A stretch of 64,000 nt of DNA, taken from assembly GCA_045430285.1 (NCBI GenBank), contig JAILXV010000003.1, positions 310,001-374,000 on the forward strand, written 5' to 3'. Below are positions 35,319 to 43,810 of the stretch, one piece after another. The number at the start of each line of letters is the position of its first letter. Within the stretch, counting starts at the first letter, position 1. The position numbers and the translations under genes were made by a program. The notes below the pieces were generated by a model, which was given only the letters and a program-made list of their open reading frames with translations, was not told the origin of the DNA and ran no database searches. Source of the stretch: Agarilytica sp045430285 (lineage in GTDB: Bacteria > Pseudomonadota > Gammaproteobacteria > Pseudomonadales > Cellvibrionaceae).

Positions 35319-35804
35319 TTAATCCTCTAATTCATCTGGAGATTCTGCTAATTCACGGAGCTTTTTGCGCACATCCATCCACGTACGGCCCGCCATGTTC
35401 TCGCCTCGCCAATCGCGGCCTACGCCCCAGTAATGGTCATACAGAGAGGTTTCCGAAAGCTTCTGCTCTCCGGTTTCCATAAGGTAGGCCTTAATGTCTG
35501 GATACATTTGCACGAGGGTGTACAGCGCGCGTGTCATTAATACACGTCGCAAACCTTTCCATCCGCGCTTTTTTGCCCGATACCAGGGTTTATTCAGGTC
35601 ATAGGCTTCTTGTGCAGATCCGGCATTTTGGATTCGCTCGGCCAGGCTTGAATTGCCCGCCAACATCGCTTGCACATAGTGCTCTGCGCTCGCCCACTCC
35701 TGGCCTTCAAGTTCTATTTTACGCGCCGCGGTGGACAATAAATGGTCTGTATCAAAGCGTGAAAATTGAAGGGATTCTTCATTATCTAAACTGGGTGCAA
35801 ACAT
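35319..35804 (-). CDS. NADAR-superfamily protein (YbiA-like)
   Basis: I choose the ATG at 35804 (161 aa, MFAPSLDNEESLQFSRF), because it follows AGGAAG at good spacing; a frame from 35864 adds 20 residues. The family markers are WASAEHYVQAMLA near the N-terminus and the C-terminal WGVGRDWRGENMAGRTWMDVRKKLRE. NADAR proteins include YbiA-type N-glycosidases acting on riboflavin-pathway intermediates, and others proposed to act on ADP-ribose/NAD-related substrates. Here it is translated with radA, with one base between the genes. Substrate unknown. Confidence 0.85.
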   Translation of the reverse strand: MFAPSLDNEESLQFSRFDTDHLLSTAARKIELEGQEWASAEHYVQAMLAGNSSLAERIQNAGSAQEAYDLNKPWYRAKKRGWKGLRRVLMTRALYTLVQMYPDIKAYLMETGEQKLSETSLYDHYWGVGRDWRGENMAGRTWMDVRKKLRELAESPDELED

Positions 35805-36008
35805 AACTCTTCCTCGCGAGGGAATGAATTTACGCGGATTACTGGCGCTTGTCGAATGGCTCAACCGCTTTCACATACGCTATCACACATTCGAATTTTA
35901 TGAGCTGAAGCCTATCCAAAAACCTCCGGAACACTGGCCACAATTTAAACAATTAACCACCCGCGGAACATCGCCCACCCCCGCGTTTCATGTTAAAGTG
36001 ACGCGCAA

Positions 36009-37343
36009 ATGAAAAGCTCCTTAATCCCCGAGAAACCCATACTTGTCTACCCCTCCCTCGCGGCCACTGTCGGCCTAGACGAGTCGATTTTACTCGCCAG
36101 TCTCGCGGACTTAAGCACGAACCTTGAATCGGTTCAAAACAATGGCTATCTCTGGTTTTCGCTCTCAAGTGAAAAGCTTCAACAAGCATTGCCCTTTTGG
36201 GATTTACGAGATCTGCAGCGGGTAAGTACCAACCTGCGTGAGAAAGGCATTATCCTGATTGCCTCTTCACCTCTCACCCAAGATGACAAATTTAAATTTG
36301 CCTTTAACGAAGGAGCGACAACACATCAATCCTCCGCTCCTGCACCACAACAACGAAGACAAGTGCCTCCGCAGGTACAACAAAACCCACGCGGCAAAAA
36401 CTTCATCGCAGCGAATTGGCAACCCAACGACACGACCTTAGCGCAACTCGGGCAGCTCGCAATTCCAAGCGCCTTTGCCATGCAGCAAGTCCCTGAATTT
36501 GTTGCATACTGGCGCGAGCGCAATGAAACGCAACGCTCATGGGATCAAAAATTTATTAGCTGGACCATTCCACGCTGGCGCAGTTTCGAAGAACAAGAAC
36601 AACGCCGACAAAAAGCCACAGCGATCCCCTCGAACTGGCAACCCAAAACGCAAAGCGTTGAAGATCTCACGGGTCGCCGCATTCCTAAGCAATTTATTTT
36701 GGATCAGATACGAGAGTTTATTAGCTACTGGCAAGCCACCGGTGAACAGCACCTTTCTTGGGATTCAAAATTTATCCAGCGCGTGCAATCACATTGGTCC
36801 GATTTAGAAAGTAAACGCAACGTCTCTCATGAACAAATTGCCATGCTCGATAATTGGCAGCCCTCACAAGATGCTGTTGATGTAATGACGACAAAATCGG
36901 AAATACCGCTTTCGTTTATCGATGACGCCATTCCTGAATTTCGTATTTACTGGCAAGAAAAAGGCATGCGCTCTAATACCTGGAACAGTCTTTTTATAAA
37001 ACATGTTCGGCTGCAATGGCATCGCTTCCAGCACGCGCTCGACAGCAGTACAGAGGCCACCTTAATTCCGCAAAACTGGCAACCCTCTGCGGATGTTTAC
37101 GACATTTTAAAGCTCGCCAATATCGACGGCAATTTTGCGCACGAACTTGTACCTGAATTTATTTTGTACTGGCGCGAACGTAACGAATTACATCGCTCTT
37201 GGAACAGTAAATTTTTACAACACGTGAAACGCACTTGGGCAGCTCGTCATCAACAGACCATTGATACGACAGCGAATAACTTACGCTCTACACGGAATAC
37301 TAGCCTTGAAGAAGAACTTAGCGACACCAGCTGGGCAAACTGA
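36009..37343 (+). CDS. DopC/DnaT-like replication protein with winged-helix domain and four DnaT-like repeats
   Basis: A 444-residue protein. Residues 1-100 look like a replication-initiator winged helix (VGLDESILLASLADL, WDLRDLQRVSTNLREKGII), as in DnaT, DnaD and lambda-O relatives. After a Gln/Pro-rich linker come four copies of a ~55-residue unit (136-190, 209-263, 282-337, 356-410), each running from NWQP through an EFxxYW core (three with PEF, one REF) and a WxxxF(I/L) core to a final W, which resembles the DnaT C-terminal DNA-binding domain. It overlaps the next gene, a lambda-P-like loader. The likely role is to help load the replicative helicase. I recall such a pair being named dopC/dopE; the equivalence is inferred. 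Confidence 0.75.
   Translation: MKSSLIPEKPILVYPSLAATVGLDESILLASLADLSTNLESVQNNGYLWFSLSSEKLQQALPFWDLRDLQRVSTNLREKGIILIASSPLTQDDKFKFAFNEGATTHQSSAPAPQQRRQVPPQVQQNPRGKNFIAANWQPNDTTLAQLGQLAIPSAFAMQQVPEFVAYWRERNETQRSWDQKFISWTIPRWRSFEEQEQRRQKATAIPSNWQPKTQSVEDLTGRRIPKQFILDQIREFISYWQATGEQHLSWDSKFIQRVQSHWSDLESKRNVSHEQIAMLDNWQPSQDAVDVMTTKSEIPLSFIDDAIPEFRIYWQEKGMRSNTWNSLFIKHVRLQWHRFQHALDSSTEATLIPQNWQPSADVYDILKLANIDGNFAHELVPEFILYWRERNELHRSWNSKFLQHVKRTWAARHQQTIDTTANNLRSTRNTSLEEELSDTSWAN
36414..37238 (+). repeat. Four in-frame DnaT-like domain repeats
   Basis: Four copies at 36414-36578, 36633-36797, 36852-37019 and 37074-37238, with a period of about 73-74 codons. They are clearly homologous in protein (NWQP, EF..YW, W...F core) but diverged in DNA, so the duplication is old. 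Confidence 0.9.
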
Positions 37344-37914
37344 CCCCAGCGATAGCGGAGAACGTGCAAACGCGATAAATCAAGTGTTTGCCATTCTTAA
37401 ACGCAACTATCATAACCAGTATTACAAAGCCTTTCCGAGTGAGCAGGATGTCTCTATCGCGAAACGCTTATGGCTGGACTCCCTGTCGCGCTTTTCTGCC
37501 GACATCGTGTTAAAAGGCACAAAATCAGTGATTGAAACCAGTGAGTTTTTACCGACACTCGCCACAATGATCAAGCACTGTGAAAAACAATTAAACCCCG
37601 ACTTACCAGAAGCCCACGCCGCCTATATTGAAGCGTGCCGCGCGCCTTCACCAAAAACCAACGTGAAGTGGAGCCACCCCGCGGTATATCACGCCGGCAA
37701 GAACAGTGATTGGTATTTCTTACAAAACAACAATGAGTCCGTCGCCTTCCCCATATTCAAAAAAAATTACGAAGAGATTTGCCAAAACATATTACTCGGG
37801 CATCGCTATGAGTCACCATCAAAATTGGCGCTTCCCGAAAAAACAGAAAAACGACTAGACAAAGAAAGCAACCTTGAGCATTTAAAATCACTCAAGGAAA
37901 AACTTAACTTCTAA
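37306..37914 (+). CDS. Lambda-P-like replicative helicase loader (DopE-like)
   Basis: About 202 residues if translation begins at the TTG at 37306 (no ATG is available upstream of the conserved part; a TTG at 37261 is an alternative). It overlaps the preceding gene by 38 bases. The core INQVFAILKRNYHNQYYKAF, AKRLWLDSLSRFSADIVLKG and ETSEFLPTLATMIKHCE matches the replication protein P family of lambdoid phages, which brings DnaB helicase to the origin. No prophage surrounds it, so it appears domesticated. The C-terminus is lysine/glutamate-rich. Confidence 0.75.
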   Translation: MKKNLATPAGQTDPSDSGERANAINQVFAILKRNYHNQYYKAFPSEQDVSIAKRLWLDSLSRFSADIVLKGTKSVIETSEFLPTLATMIKHCEKQLNPDLPEAHAAYIEACRAPSPKTNVKWSHPAVYHAGKNSDWYFLQNNNESVAFPIFKKNYEEICQNILLGHRYESPSKLALPEKTEKRLDKESNLEHLKSLKEKLNF

Positions 37915-37960
37915 ACCTTTAAAAACTTAACTGATGCGCATTATTACATAGGATTTTTTT

Positions 37961-38761
37961 GTGAAAACCGTCATTGGCATTTTATTAAACCTTTATCTTT
38001 TCATACTACTCGGACTGGCACTAACACTCAGCCATGAGCCTACTACCAAGGTCGCCACATTCGTTGAGCAGCGTTACGGGCCGACACCCCATTTTTCAGA
38101 AATCAAAAATGTTAAAGAAAAAAAGAATCGCTTCTTTAATTACTTTGCCCCCATCGTCGCAGACGAAAACAAACGGATTCTTCAACACCGCAAGACATTA
38201 ATTTCGTTACAGAAAAAGCTATTACATAAACGAAAGTTACGTAAACATGGTATTCGCGTCGCAGACCGGTACGCAAAACAGTATAAAGTCGCCATCCAGT
38301 CCGATAAACATCAACAAATCACCCAAACACTTGAGCGGGCCAATGCGGTGCCGATCGCTCTCGCCTTAGCCCAAGCCGCAAACGAATCCGCCTGGGGCAC
38401 TTCGCGCTTTGCCACCAAGGGCAATAATTTTTTTGGTCAATGGTGTTTCAAGAAAGGCTGCGGGTTAGTGCCTCAACAAAGAGGGGCTCACTCCAAACAC
38501 GAGGTGCGTCTCTTTCGCAGCCCTGCCGAATCGGTAAAAGCCTACATACGCAACATCAACACCCATGCGGCATATCAAAATCTCCGTCAACGACGCGCAC
38601 AAGCAGACAAAAAAGGGGAGGTGGCAAGCGGGAGTCAGCTCGCAGAGGGCTTAATCAGCTATTCAGAGCGTGGCCATGAATACATAGATGAAATTCAATC
38701 GATGATCAGAATTAACCGACTGGAATCCTTTGATACGGCAACACAAGTTGAAACGCCCTAA
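37961..38761 (+). CDS. Bax-like N-acetylglucosaminidase, membrane-anchored
   Basis: A 266-residue protein starting with GTG (after TAGGAT). One N-terminal membrane helix (about 3-24), a basic linker, and a glucosaminidase (GH73-type) domain from about 110 to 255. The catalytic-region motif is ALAQAANESAWGTSRFATKGNNFFGQWCF; the glutamate in ANES is the likely acid. The family cleaves peptidoglycan or related glycans on the periplasmic face. It lies 46 bases after the helicase-loader gene and may share its transcript. Confidence 0.88.
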   Translation: MKTVIGILLNLYLFILLGLALTLSHEPTTKVATFVEQRYGPTPHFSEIKNVKEKKNRFFNYFAPIVADENKRILQHRKTLISLQKKLLHKRKLRKHGIRVADRYAKQYKVAIQSDKHQQITQTLERANAVPIALALAQAANESAWGTSRFATKGNNFFGQWCFKKGCGLVPQQRGAHSKHEVRLFRSPAESVKAYIRNINTHAAYQNLRQRRAQADKKGEVASGSQLAEGLISYSERGHEYIDEIQSMIRINRLESFDTATQVETP

Positions 38762-38908
38762 GCTCGTATTAATGGTGTCTAGGTAAAGCAATAAGAATAA
38801 GGAAGTTTGTTTAAGGAGGAGTTTGCAAAGTCAGCCTAACATGACAAACCCAGACAGGTTGCCTTGTAATTAAAAAGCTTCAGTGCAACAACAAGCCTAA
38901 AGCGGAAT

Positions 38909-39178
38909 TTAGCTGGACGTTAAGGCTGCGCCATCATCAGTAAGACGTGCAACTGTAAAATCTGAAGGAGGGGAGCATTCAGCATTACGGCAGATTTTTG
39001 CTTTAAGTGCCTGACCAACAGAAAGTTTGCCAACAATATCTTTGCACTTTACCAACACGCCCGTTTCAGAAACATCTTTGGCTTCAGCAACAACTTCACC
39101 AAGTGCGTCATGTTCTAGGGTCACTTCACATTTCAGGGCCGTTCTACCGTGCCGCCTGTAACTCATATCGCTCATCAT
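38909..39178 (-). CDS. Small PilZ-domain protein
   Basis: An 89-residue single PilZ domain, the third in this window. RxxxR is present as RRHGR and the second motif as DVSETGVLVKC. Expected to bind cyclic-di-GMP. It may start at the second Met (one residue shorter). The gene stands alone with about 230 bases on the parC side and about 150 bases on the other. Confidence 0.82.
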   Translation of the reverse strand: MMSDMSYRRHGRTALKCEVTLEHDALGEVVAEAKDVSETGVLVKCKDIVGKLSVGQALKAKICRNAECSPPSDFTVARLTDDGAALTSS

Positions 39179-39380
39179 AGCTGCTCATTTATTATGCTAC
39201 TGCTTTGTTATACATAACCATGGAGTACGCGATGATTCTGTCATTTCAGAATTAGCGATTCAAGTTTTCTCGCCAAAAAAACGTCGAACTTTGAACCAGA
39301 TGCCACTTTTTATCGCTTATATCTATTTTTTGACGATTATTAAACGGCCGTTTAAATAAAATGATGGCTAATTTAGCGGA

Positions 39381-39409
39381 TAAAACTGCACACTTAAGGT
39401 GCAGTTTTA
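39381..39409. terminator. Intrinsic terminator downstream of parC
   Basis: An 11-bp perfect stem (39381-39391 with 39399-39409) and a 7-base loop; it lies right after the parC stop at 39413 and ends in a T-rich stretch on the minus strand. Confidence 0.82.
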
Positions 39410-39412
39410 GTA

Positions 39413-41656
39413 TCACTCATTAATTTCTACGCGATCTACTTTTTGAAAACCACGTGGTAATTTATTGCCTCTGCGGCCACGCTCACCCATATAATGCTCA
39501 AGCTCTTTAAATTTCAGCGATAGATGACGCTTACCCGACAATACTTTTAATGTTTGGCTTTCAGAAATAACACTGACCGCCACCACAAACTCTTCTCGTG
39601 AAAGGACACGTGCAGAAGGAATATTAATAATCTTATTGCCCTTTCCTCTTGCAAGCTCCGGCAATTCACTAATGGGAAAGACCAGCATACGGCCTTCGTT
39701 ACTTACTGCGGCCAACCATTTCTGTTCATCATTCATTAATACCGGATTTAATACCCGCCCTCCCTTGGGCAAATTAAGCGCGGTTTTACCTGCTTTGTTT
39801 TTGGTTGCCAAATCAGAGAGCTTGGCAACAAATCCGTAACCCGCGTCCGAAGCCAATAACACCCGCTGGGTATCGTCCCCCATTAATAAACCTTCAAACG
39901 TTGCACCGCTTGGTGGGTTTAACTTACCGGTTACCGGTTCGCCTTGGCCTCGAGCGGAGGGCAAACCATGGGCAGGCATGGAATAACTTCGGCCGGTCGA
40001 ATCGATTAATATCGCGTTTTGATTGGTGCGACCTCGGGCAGAAAAACGATAGCCATCGCCCGATTTATAATTTAAACCTTCAGCATCTATATCATGGCCT
40101 TTGGCCGCACGGATCCAACCTTTTTCAGAAAGCACGACAGTAACAGGGTCAACAGATAATAAGTCTTGTTCACTGAATGCTTGTGCTTCACCACGAATCA
40201 CAATCGGTGAACGACGCTCATCCCCAAAATCTTTTACCGCTTCGTTAAGTTCTTTTTTGATTAATGTTTTTAAACGCCGTGCTGAGCCCAAGGTCTGCTC
40301 AAGGTTTTCTTTTTCTTTATTTAATTTATCTTGCTCTTCCTTGATTTTCATTTCTTCGAGACGCGCTAACTGGCGCAAGCGAGTATCGAGAATAAAATTG
40401 GCTTGGCGTTCGCTTAGCTGAAAACGCTCCATTAATTTTTCTTTCGGGTGCTCTTCGGTACGAATAATATGAATCACTTCATCAATATTCAAAAACGCGA
40501 TCATTTGCCCGTCTAATACATGTAAACGATCCAGCACCCAATCCAGGCGATACTGTAAACGGCGACGCACTGTCACCATACGGAAACTCAACCACTCGCT
40601 GAGAATCTGTAGCAAGGATTTCACGGCAGGTTTGCCGTCAATCCCGATCATATTCATGTTGATGCGGTAGTTTCTTTCTAAGTCGGTGGAAGCAAACAAG
40701 TGGCCCATCAACTCGTCAAGGTCTACACGGTTGGAACGCGGCACAATCACCAAACGCGTTGGGTTTTCATGATCAGATTCATCACGAAGGTCTGCCACCA
40801 TAGGCAATTTTTTCGCCTGCAGTTGTGCCGCAATTTGTTCGAGAATTTTTGCCCCACTCACTTGATGAGGCAATGCAGAGATAATGATATCGCCATCTTC
40901 TTTTCGCCAGACAGCGCGCATTTTCATGCTGCCACGACCGCTTTTGTAGATGTTTTGAAGCTCGGCCTTGGGTGTAATTATTTCCGCTTCTGTTGGCATG
41001 TCTGGGCCATGCACAAATTCACACAGGTCCTCAATTGTTGCTTGCGGATTGTCCAACAAGTGGATCGTCGCATCGACGACTTCTTTTAGGTTATGCGAAG
41101 GAATATCTGTCGCCATCCCAACAGCGATGCCGGTAGTACCATTAAGTAAAACTGTCGGCACACGCGCAGGTAACACTTGCGGCTCATCCATGGTGCCATC
41201 AAAGTTTGGCTGCCACTCGACGGTGCCTTGCGCAAGCTCCGTCAACAAAAGCTCCGTAAATCGACTCAGGCGTGATTCCGTATAACGCATTGCTGCAAAG
41301 GATTTTGGATCATCCTGGGAACCCCAGTTCCCTTGGCCGTCAACTAATGGGTAACGATAGGAAAAGGGCTGCGCCATTAAGACCATTGCTTCATATGCGG
41401 CGCCATCACCATGCGGATGAAATTTACCAATAACATCGCCCACGGTACGTGCTGACTTTTTATACTTGGCAGACGCTTTTAGCCCCAATTCACTCATCGC
41501 ATAAATAATGCGACGCTGCACCGGTTTTAGTCCATCACCGACGTTCGGCAACGCACGATCCAAGATCACATACATGGAATATTCCAGGTATGCCTTCTCG
41601 GTAAAGTCTTTGAGAGGCATTTGCTCGTCGGCGTCTTGCGAATAAATCGTTGTCAT
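39413..41656 (-). CDS. parC: DNA topoisomerase IV subunit A
   Basis: A 747-residue type IIA topoisomerase subunit that decatenates daughter chromosomes with ParE. Start chosen at the ATG at 41656 (MTTIYSQDADEQ); a TTG 60 bases upstream would lengthen it without family support. The breakage-rejoining domain has AYLEYSMYVILDRALP, the active-site tyrosine in AMRYTESRLS and the quinolone-resistance region HPHGDGAAYEAMV. Beta-propeller repeats form the C-terminal third. parE is not next to it here. Confidence 0.97.
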   Translation of the reverse strand: MTTIYSQDADEQMPLKDFTEKAYLEYSMYVILDRALPNVGDGLKPVQRRIIYAMSELGLKASAKYKKSARTVGDVIGKFHPHGDGAAYEAMVLMAQPFSYRYPLVDGQGNWGSQDDPKSFAAMRYTESRLSRFTELLLTELAQGTVEWQPNFDGTMDEPQVLPARVPTVLLNGTTGIAVGMATDIPSHNLKEVVDATIHLLDNPQATIEDLCEFVHGPDMPTEAEIITPKAELQNIYKSGRGSMKMRAVWRKEDGDIIISALPHQVSGAKILEQIAAQLQAKKLPMVADLRDESDHENPTRLVIVPRSNRVDLDELMGHLFASTDLERNYRINMNMIGIDGKPAVKSLLQILSEWLSFRMVTVRRRLQYRLDWVLDRLHVLDGQMIAFLNIDEVIHIIRTEEHPKEKLMERFQLSERQANFILDTRLRQLARLEEMKIKEEQDKLNKEKENLEQTLGSARRLKTLIKKELNEAVKDFGDERRSPIVIRGEAQAFSEQDLLSVDPVTVVLSEKGWIRAAKGHDIDAEGLNYKSGDGYRFSARGRTNQNAILIDSTGRSYSMPAHGLPSARGQGEPVTGKLNPPSGATFEGLLMGDDTQRVLLASDAGYGFVAKLSDLATKNKAGKTALNLPKGGRVLNPVLMNDEQKWLAAVSNEGRMLVFPISELPELARGKGNKIINIPSARVLSREEFVVAVSVISESQTLKVLSGKRHLSLKFKELEHYMGERGRRGNKLPRGFQKVDRVEINE

Positions 41657-41931
41657 AAAAGCGTTCGCTAAAGGTAATTTCGGCGGTGTTATATCAAATG
41701 AGGTTTCAAGCAGCAACCAAAGTTATGCGTCACACGGACGCACAAAGGCCTTATTTGCTGACTATGAACGGAAAATTTGGTGCGCATTCAGTAGCACGCC
41801 TTGATCACTGATGAGGCTGAAATCCCCATCCCTAAGACGAGTACAAAGACGGGCGCACCGACCTTGAGAGGTAATTGGAGGCTAGGAGCGACCCATTGAT
41901 GATCATAAGGTAATGACCATAATAAAGTCGG

Positions 41932-42315
41932 CTATAGGCCACTCAGCTCCCCTGCCATTTTATCGATATCTTCTAAGAGGTCTAATGGCTCAACTTCCTC
42001 GCCTTCAAGCGCATTATTCCAATCAATGCCGACTAGCAACACGTCCTCGTGCATACCAGGAAGCCATTCATCAAGTAACTCTTCCAAGGAAATCGGCACC
42101 GCCTTGTATGCGCTCCACTCATCCCGACAATGGGCTTTTGCCGCATCTGGGTCTGACCAGAATGGCATAGTGTCAATCGCATCGTTATGAGAAGAGGGAC
42201 ACAAAGCCCAGCCCTCCTCCCCTTCTAAGCCCCAGACACACCCAACCTCAATGGCCTGCACGATAAAACGTTCGTAGATTTCATCCAACTCATCGCCAAC
42301 TGAATCACTCATCAC
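41932..42315 (-). CDS. DUF2750 protein
   Basis: A 127-residue acidic protein. The pattern FIVQAIEVGCVWGLEGEEGWALC, then PFWSDPDAAKAHCRDEW and ISLEELLDEWLPGMHEDVLLVGIDWN fits DUF2750, a small family of unknown function in proteobacteria. No signal or membrane segment. It sits between parC and a metallo-hydrolase gene with a 35-base gap to the latter, so the two may be co-transcribed. Confidence 0.85.
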   Translation of the reverse strand: MMSDSVGDELDEIYERFIVQAIEVGCVWGLEGEEGWALCPSSHNDAIDTMPFWSDPDAAKAHCRDEWSAYKAVPISLEELLDEWLPGMHEDVLLVGIDWNNALEGEEVEPLDLLEDIDKMAGELSGL

Positions 42316-42350
42316 TGCCTCTCATATCCACTTACACTGATCATCCTACG

Positions 42351-42998
42351 CTATCCGAACCGCGTATCTGCAACAAAAGGATTGTTGCGACGCTCCTGAC
42401 CAAACGTGGATGTTGGTCCGTGGCCAGGAATAAACGTAACCTCATCGCCCAACGGCCAAAGCTTAGTTCTAATAGACGTTACCAGCTGATCGTGGTCACC
42501 ACGTGGAAAATCCGTTCGCCCAATCGAGCCATTGAAGAGCACATCGCCAACGAAGGCAACTTGCACATCTTTTTGGTAGAACACAACATGCCCCGGGGTA
42601 TGCCCAGGACAATGATGCACCGACAATATCGACTCACCAACGCTCACGGTATCGCCATCATTTAACCATTGATCTGGCTCGAAGCTCTCAACCAAGGGGA
42701 AGCCCATCATCTGTGCTTGCCCTTTTAAGTCGTTAATCCAAAACGCATCATCACGATGAGGGCCAATAATGGGCACCGAAAGTCGCTGACTGAGCTCGGC
42801 CGTGCCGCCTACGTGATCCATGTGCCCATGGGTGAGTAAAATCTTGGTGACGGTCACGCCATATTTGTCGACCGCAGCCAGTAAACGGTCAATATCACCG
42901 CCTGGATCGACAAATGCCGCTTCGGTTGTTTGCTCACACCATAACAGGGAACAGTTCTGCTGATAGTGGGTAACCGGAATAGTACAAATTTTCATCAT
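42351..42998 (-). CDS. Metallo-beta-lactamase-fold hydrolase (YcbL-like, glyoxalase II family)
   Basis: A 215-residue enzyme with the dinuclear metal motif THGHMDH (HxHxDH), HCPGHTPGHVVF, GDVLFNGSIGRTDFPRG and a terminal IPGHGPTST. These match YcbL-type type II glyoxalase relatives that hydrolyse thioesters such as S-lactoylglutathione. Two Met codons in a row open the frame; either could be the start. The exact substrate is not visible from the sequence. Confidence 0.93.
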   Translation of the reverse strand: MMKICTIPVTHYQQNCSLLWCEQTTEAAFVDPGGDIDRLLAAVDKYGVTVTKILLTHGHMDHVGGTAELSQRLSVPIIGPHRDDAFWINDLKGQAQMMGFPLVESFEPDQWLNDGDTVSVGESILSVHHCPGHTPGHVVFYQKDVQVAFVGDVLFNGSIGRTDFPRGDHDQLVTSIRTKLWPLGDEVTFIPGHGPTSTFGQERRNNPFVADTRFG

Positions 42999-43155
42999 TA
43001 AAACCTTGGGTCAGGCACAAAAACGAGGCTTTCCGCGCTAATCCGCTCACCGAATGTGCAAGAAGGAATCAAAATCGAGAGATTTAGAAAAATTTTCGGC
43101 ATTTTATCCTCAGCTAGCTAGAATAGTTAATACACCACGCTAAAAATTAACGAAA

Positions 43156-43764
43156 ATGCCACTACTCAGAATTAGCGAAGAACATCGAGACGCCTTGCAA
43201 GAGATCACCAACGTCGCCATGGGGCAGGCGGGTGACAAGCTTGCACGGCTATTAGACACCTTCGTTATTCTCTCCATCCCTCATATTGAAGTCATGCGCC
43301 CTTCAGATATTGCCATGGCTTTGCATGCAATTGATGCGAATGAATCTGTATCCGGTGTCTGTCAGGGCTTTATAGGCGGTGGCATTGCCGGCGAAGCCAT
43401 GCTGCTATTTAACGATACCAGTTTTACGGACCTCGCGAAGCTACTCAATTATGATGAAAAACTGGACGACCAGGCTGAACGTGAATTACTGATGGACACC
43501 ACCAATGTGCTATTTGGCGCCTGCCTGAAAGGCATCGCAGAGCAGATTGATATGGAGTTTAGCTTCGGGTCACCAACGGTCCTGGGGCAACACCGAAAAG
43601 TATCTGAAATTTTTCAGATGGAAAACGCAAAGTGGGAGAGCGCTCTCGTCACTGAGATCTCCTACGAACTGGAAGGCTATAATGTTCAATGCGACTTGCT
43701 CATTATTATGACTGGGGACTCTCTTGACCTACTAGCCAAAAAACTCGATTACTTGCTCGCATAG
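43156..43764 (+). CDS. CheC-like chemotaxis phosphatase
   Basis: A 202-residue protein of the CheC/CheX group. Two pseudo-symmetric active-site helices are seen: ALQEITNVAMGQAGDKLA (E16, N19) and LLMDTTNVLFGACLKGIA (D114, N117); the second uses Asp where Glu is usual. CheC enzymes dephosphorylate CheY-type receivers. No cheD or cheY lies next to it. The following gene, a diguanylate cyclase, starts 46 bases later, so the two probably form an operon. Confidence 0.88.
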   Translation: MPLLRISEEHRDALQEITNVAMGQAGDKLARLLDTFVILSIPHIEVMRPSDIAMALHAIDANESVSGVCQGFIGGGIAGEAMLLFNDTSFTDLAKLLNYDEKLDDQAERELLMDTTNVLFGACLKGIAEQIDMEFSFGSPTVLGQHRKVSEIFQMENAKWESALVTEISYELEGYNVQCDLLIIMTGDSLDLLAKKLDYLLA

Positions 43765-43810
43765 AGGTATAGAGCAAACAAACGCCGTAACTGGCGAGAT
43801 AACGACTTAA

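Noticed and set aside
35824..36012. 62-codon frame ending in ATGA overlap with the repeat protein gene
   Set aside because: The overlap looked like coupling, but the GAGGG is nearly adjacent to its ATG, and the product has no recognisable features. Kept as a low-level possibility only.
36009..37914. Prophage remnant
   Set aside because: A lambda-P-like gene suggested a prophage, but no integrase, structural, lysis or repressor genes and no att-like repeats are seen around it.
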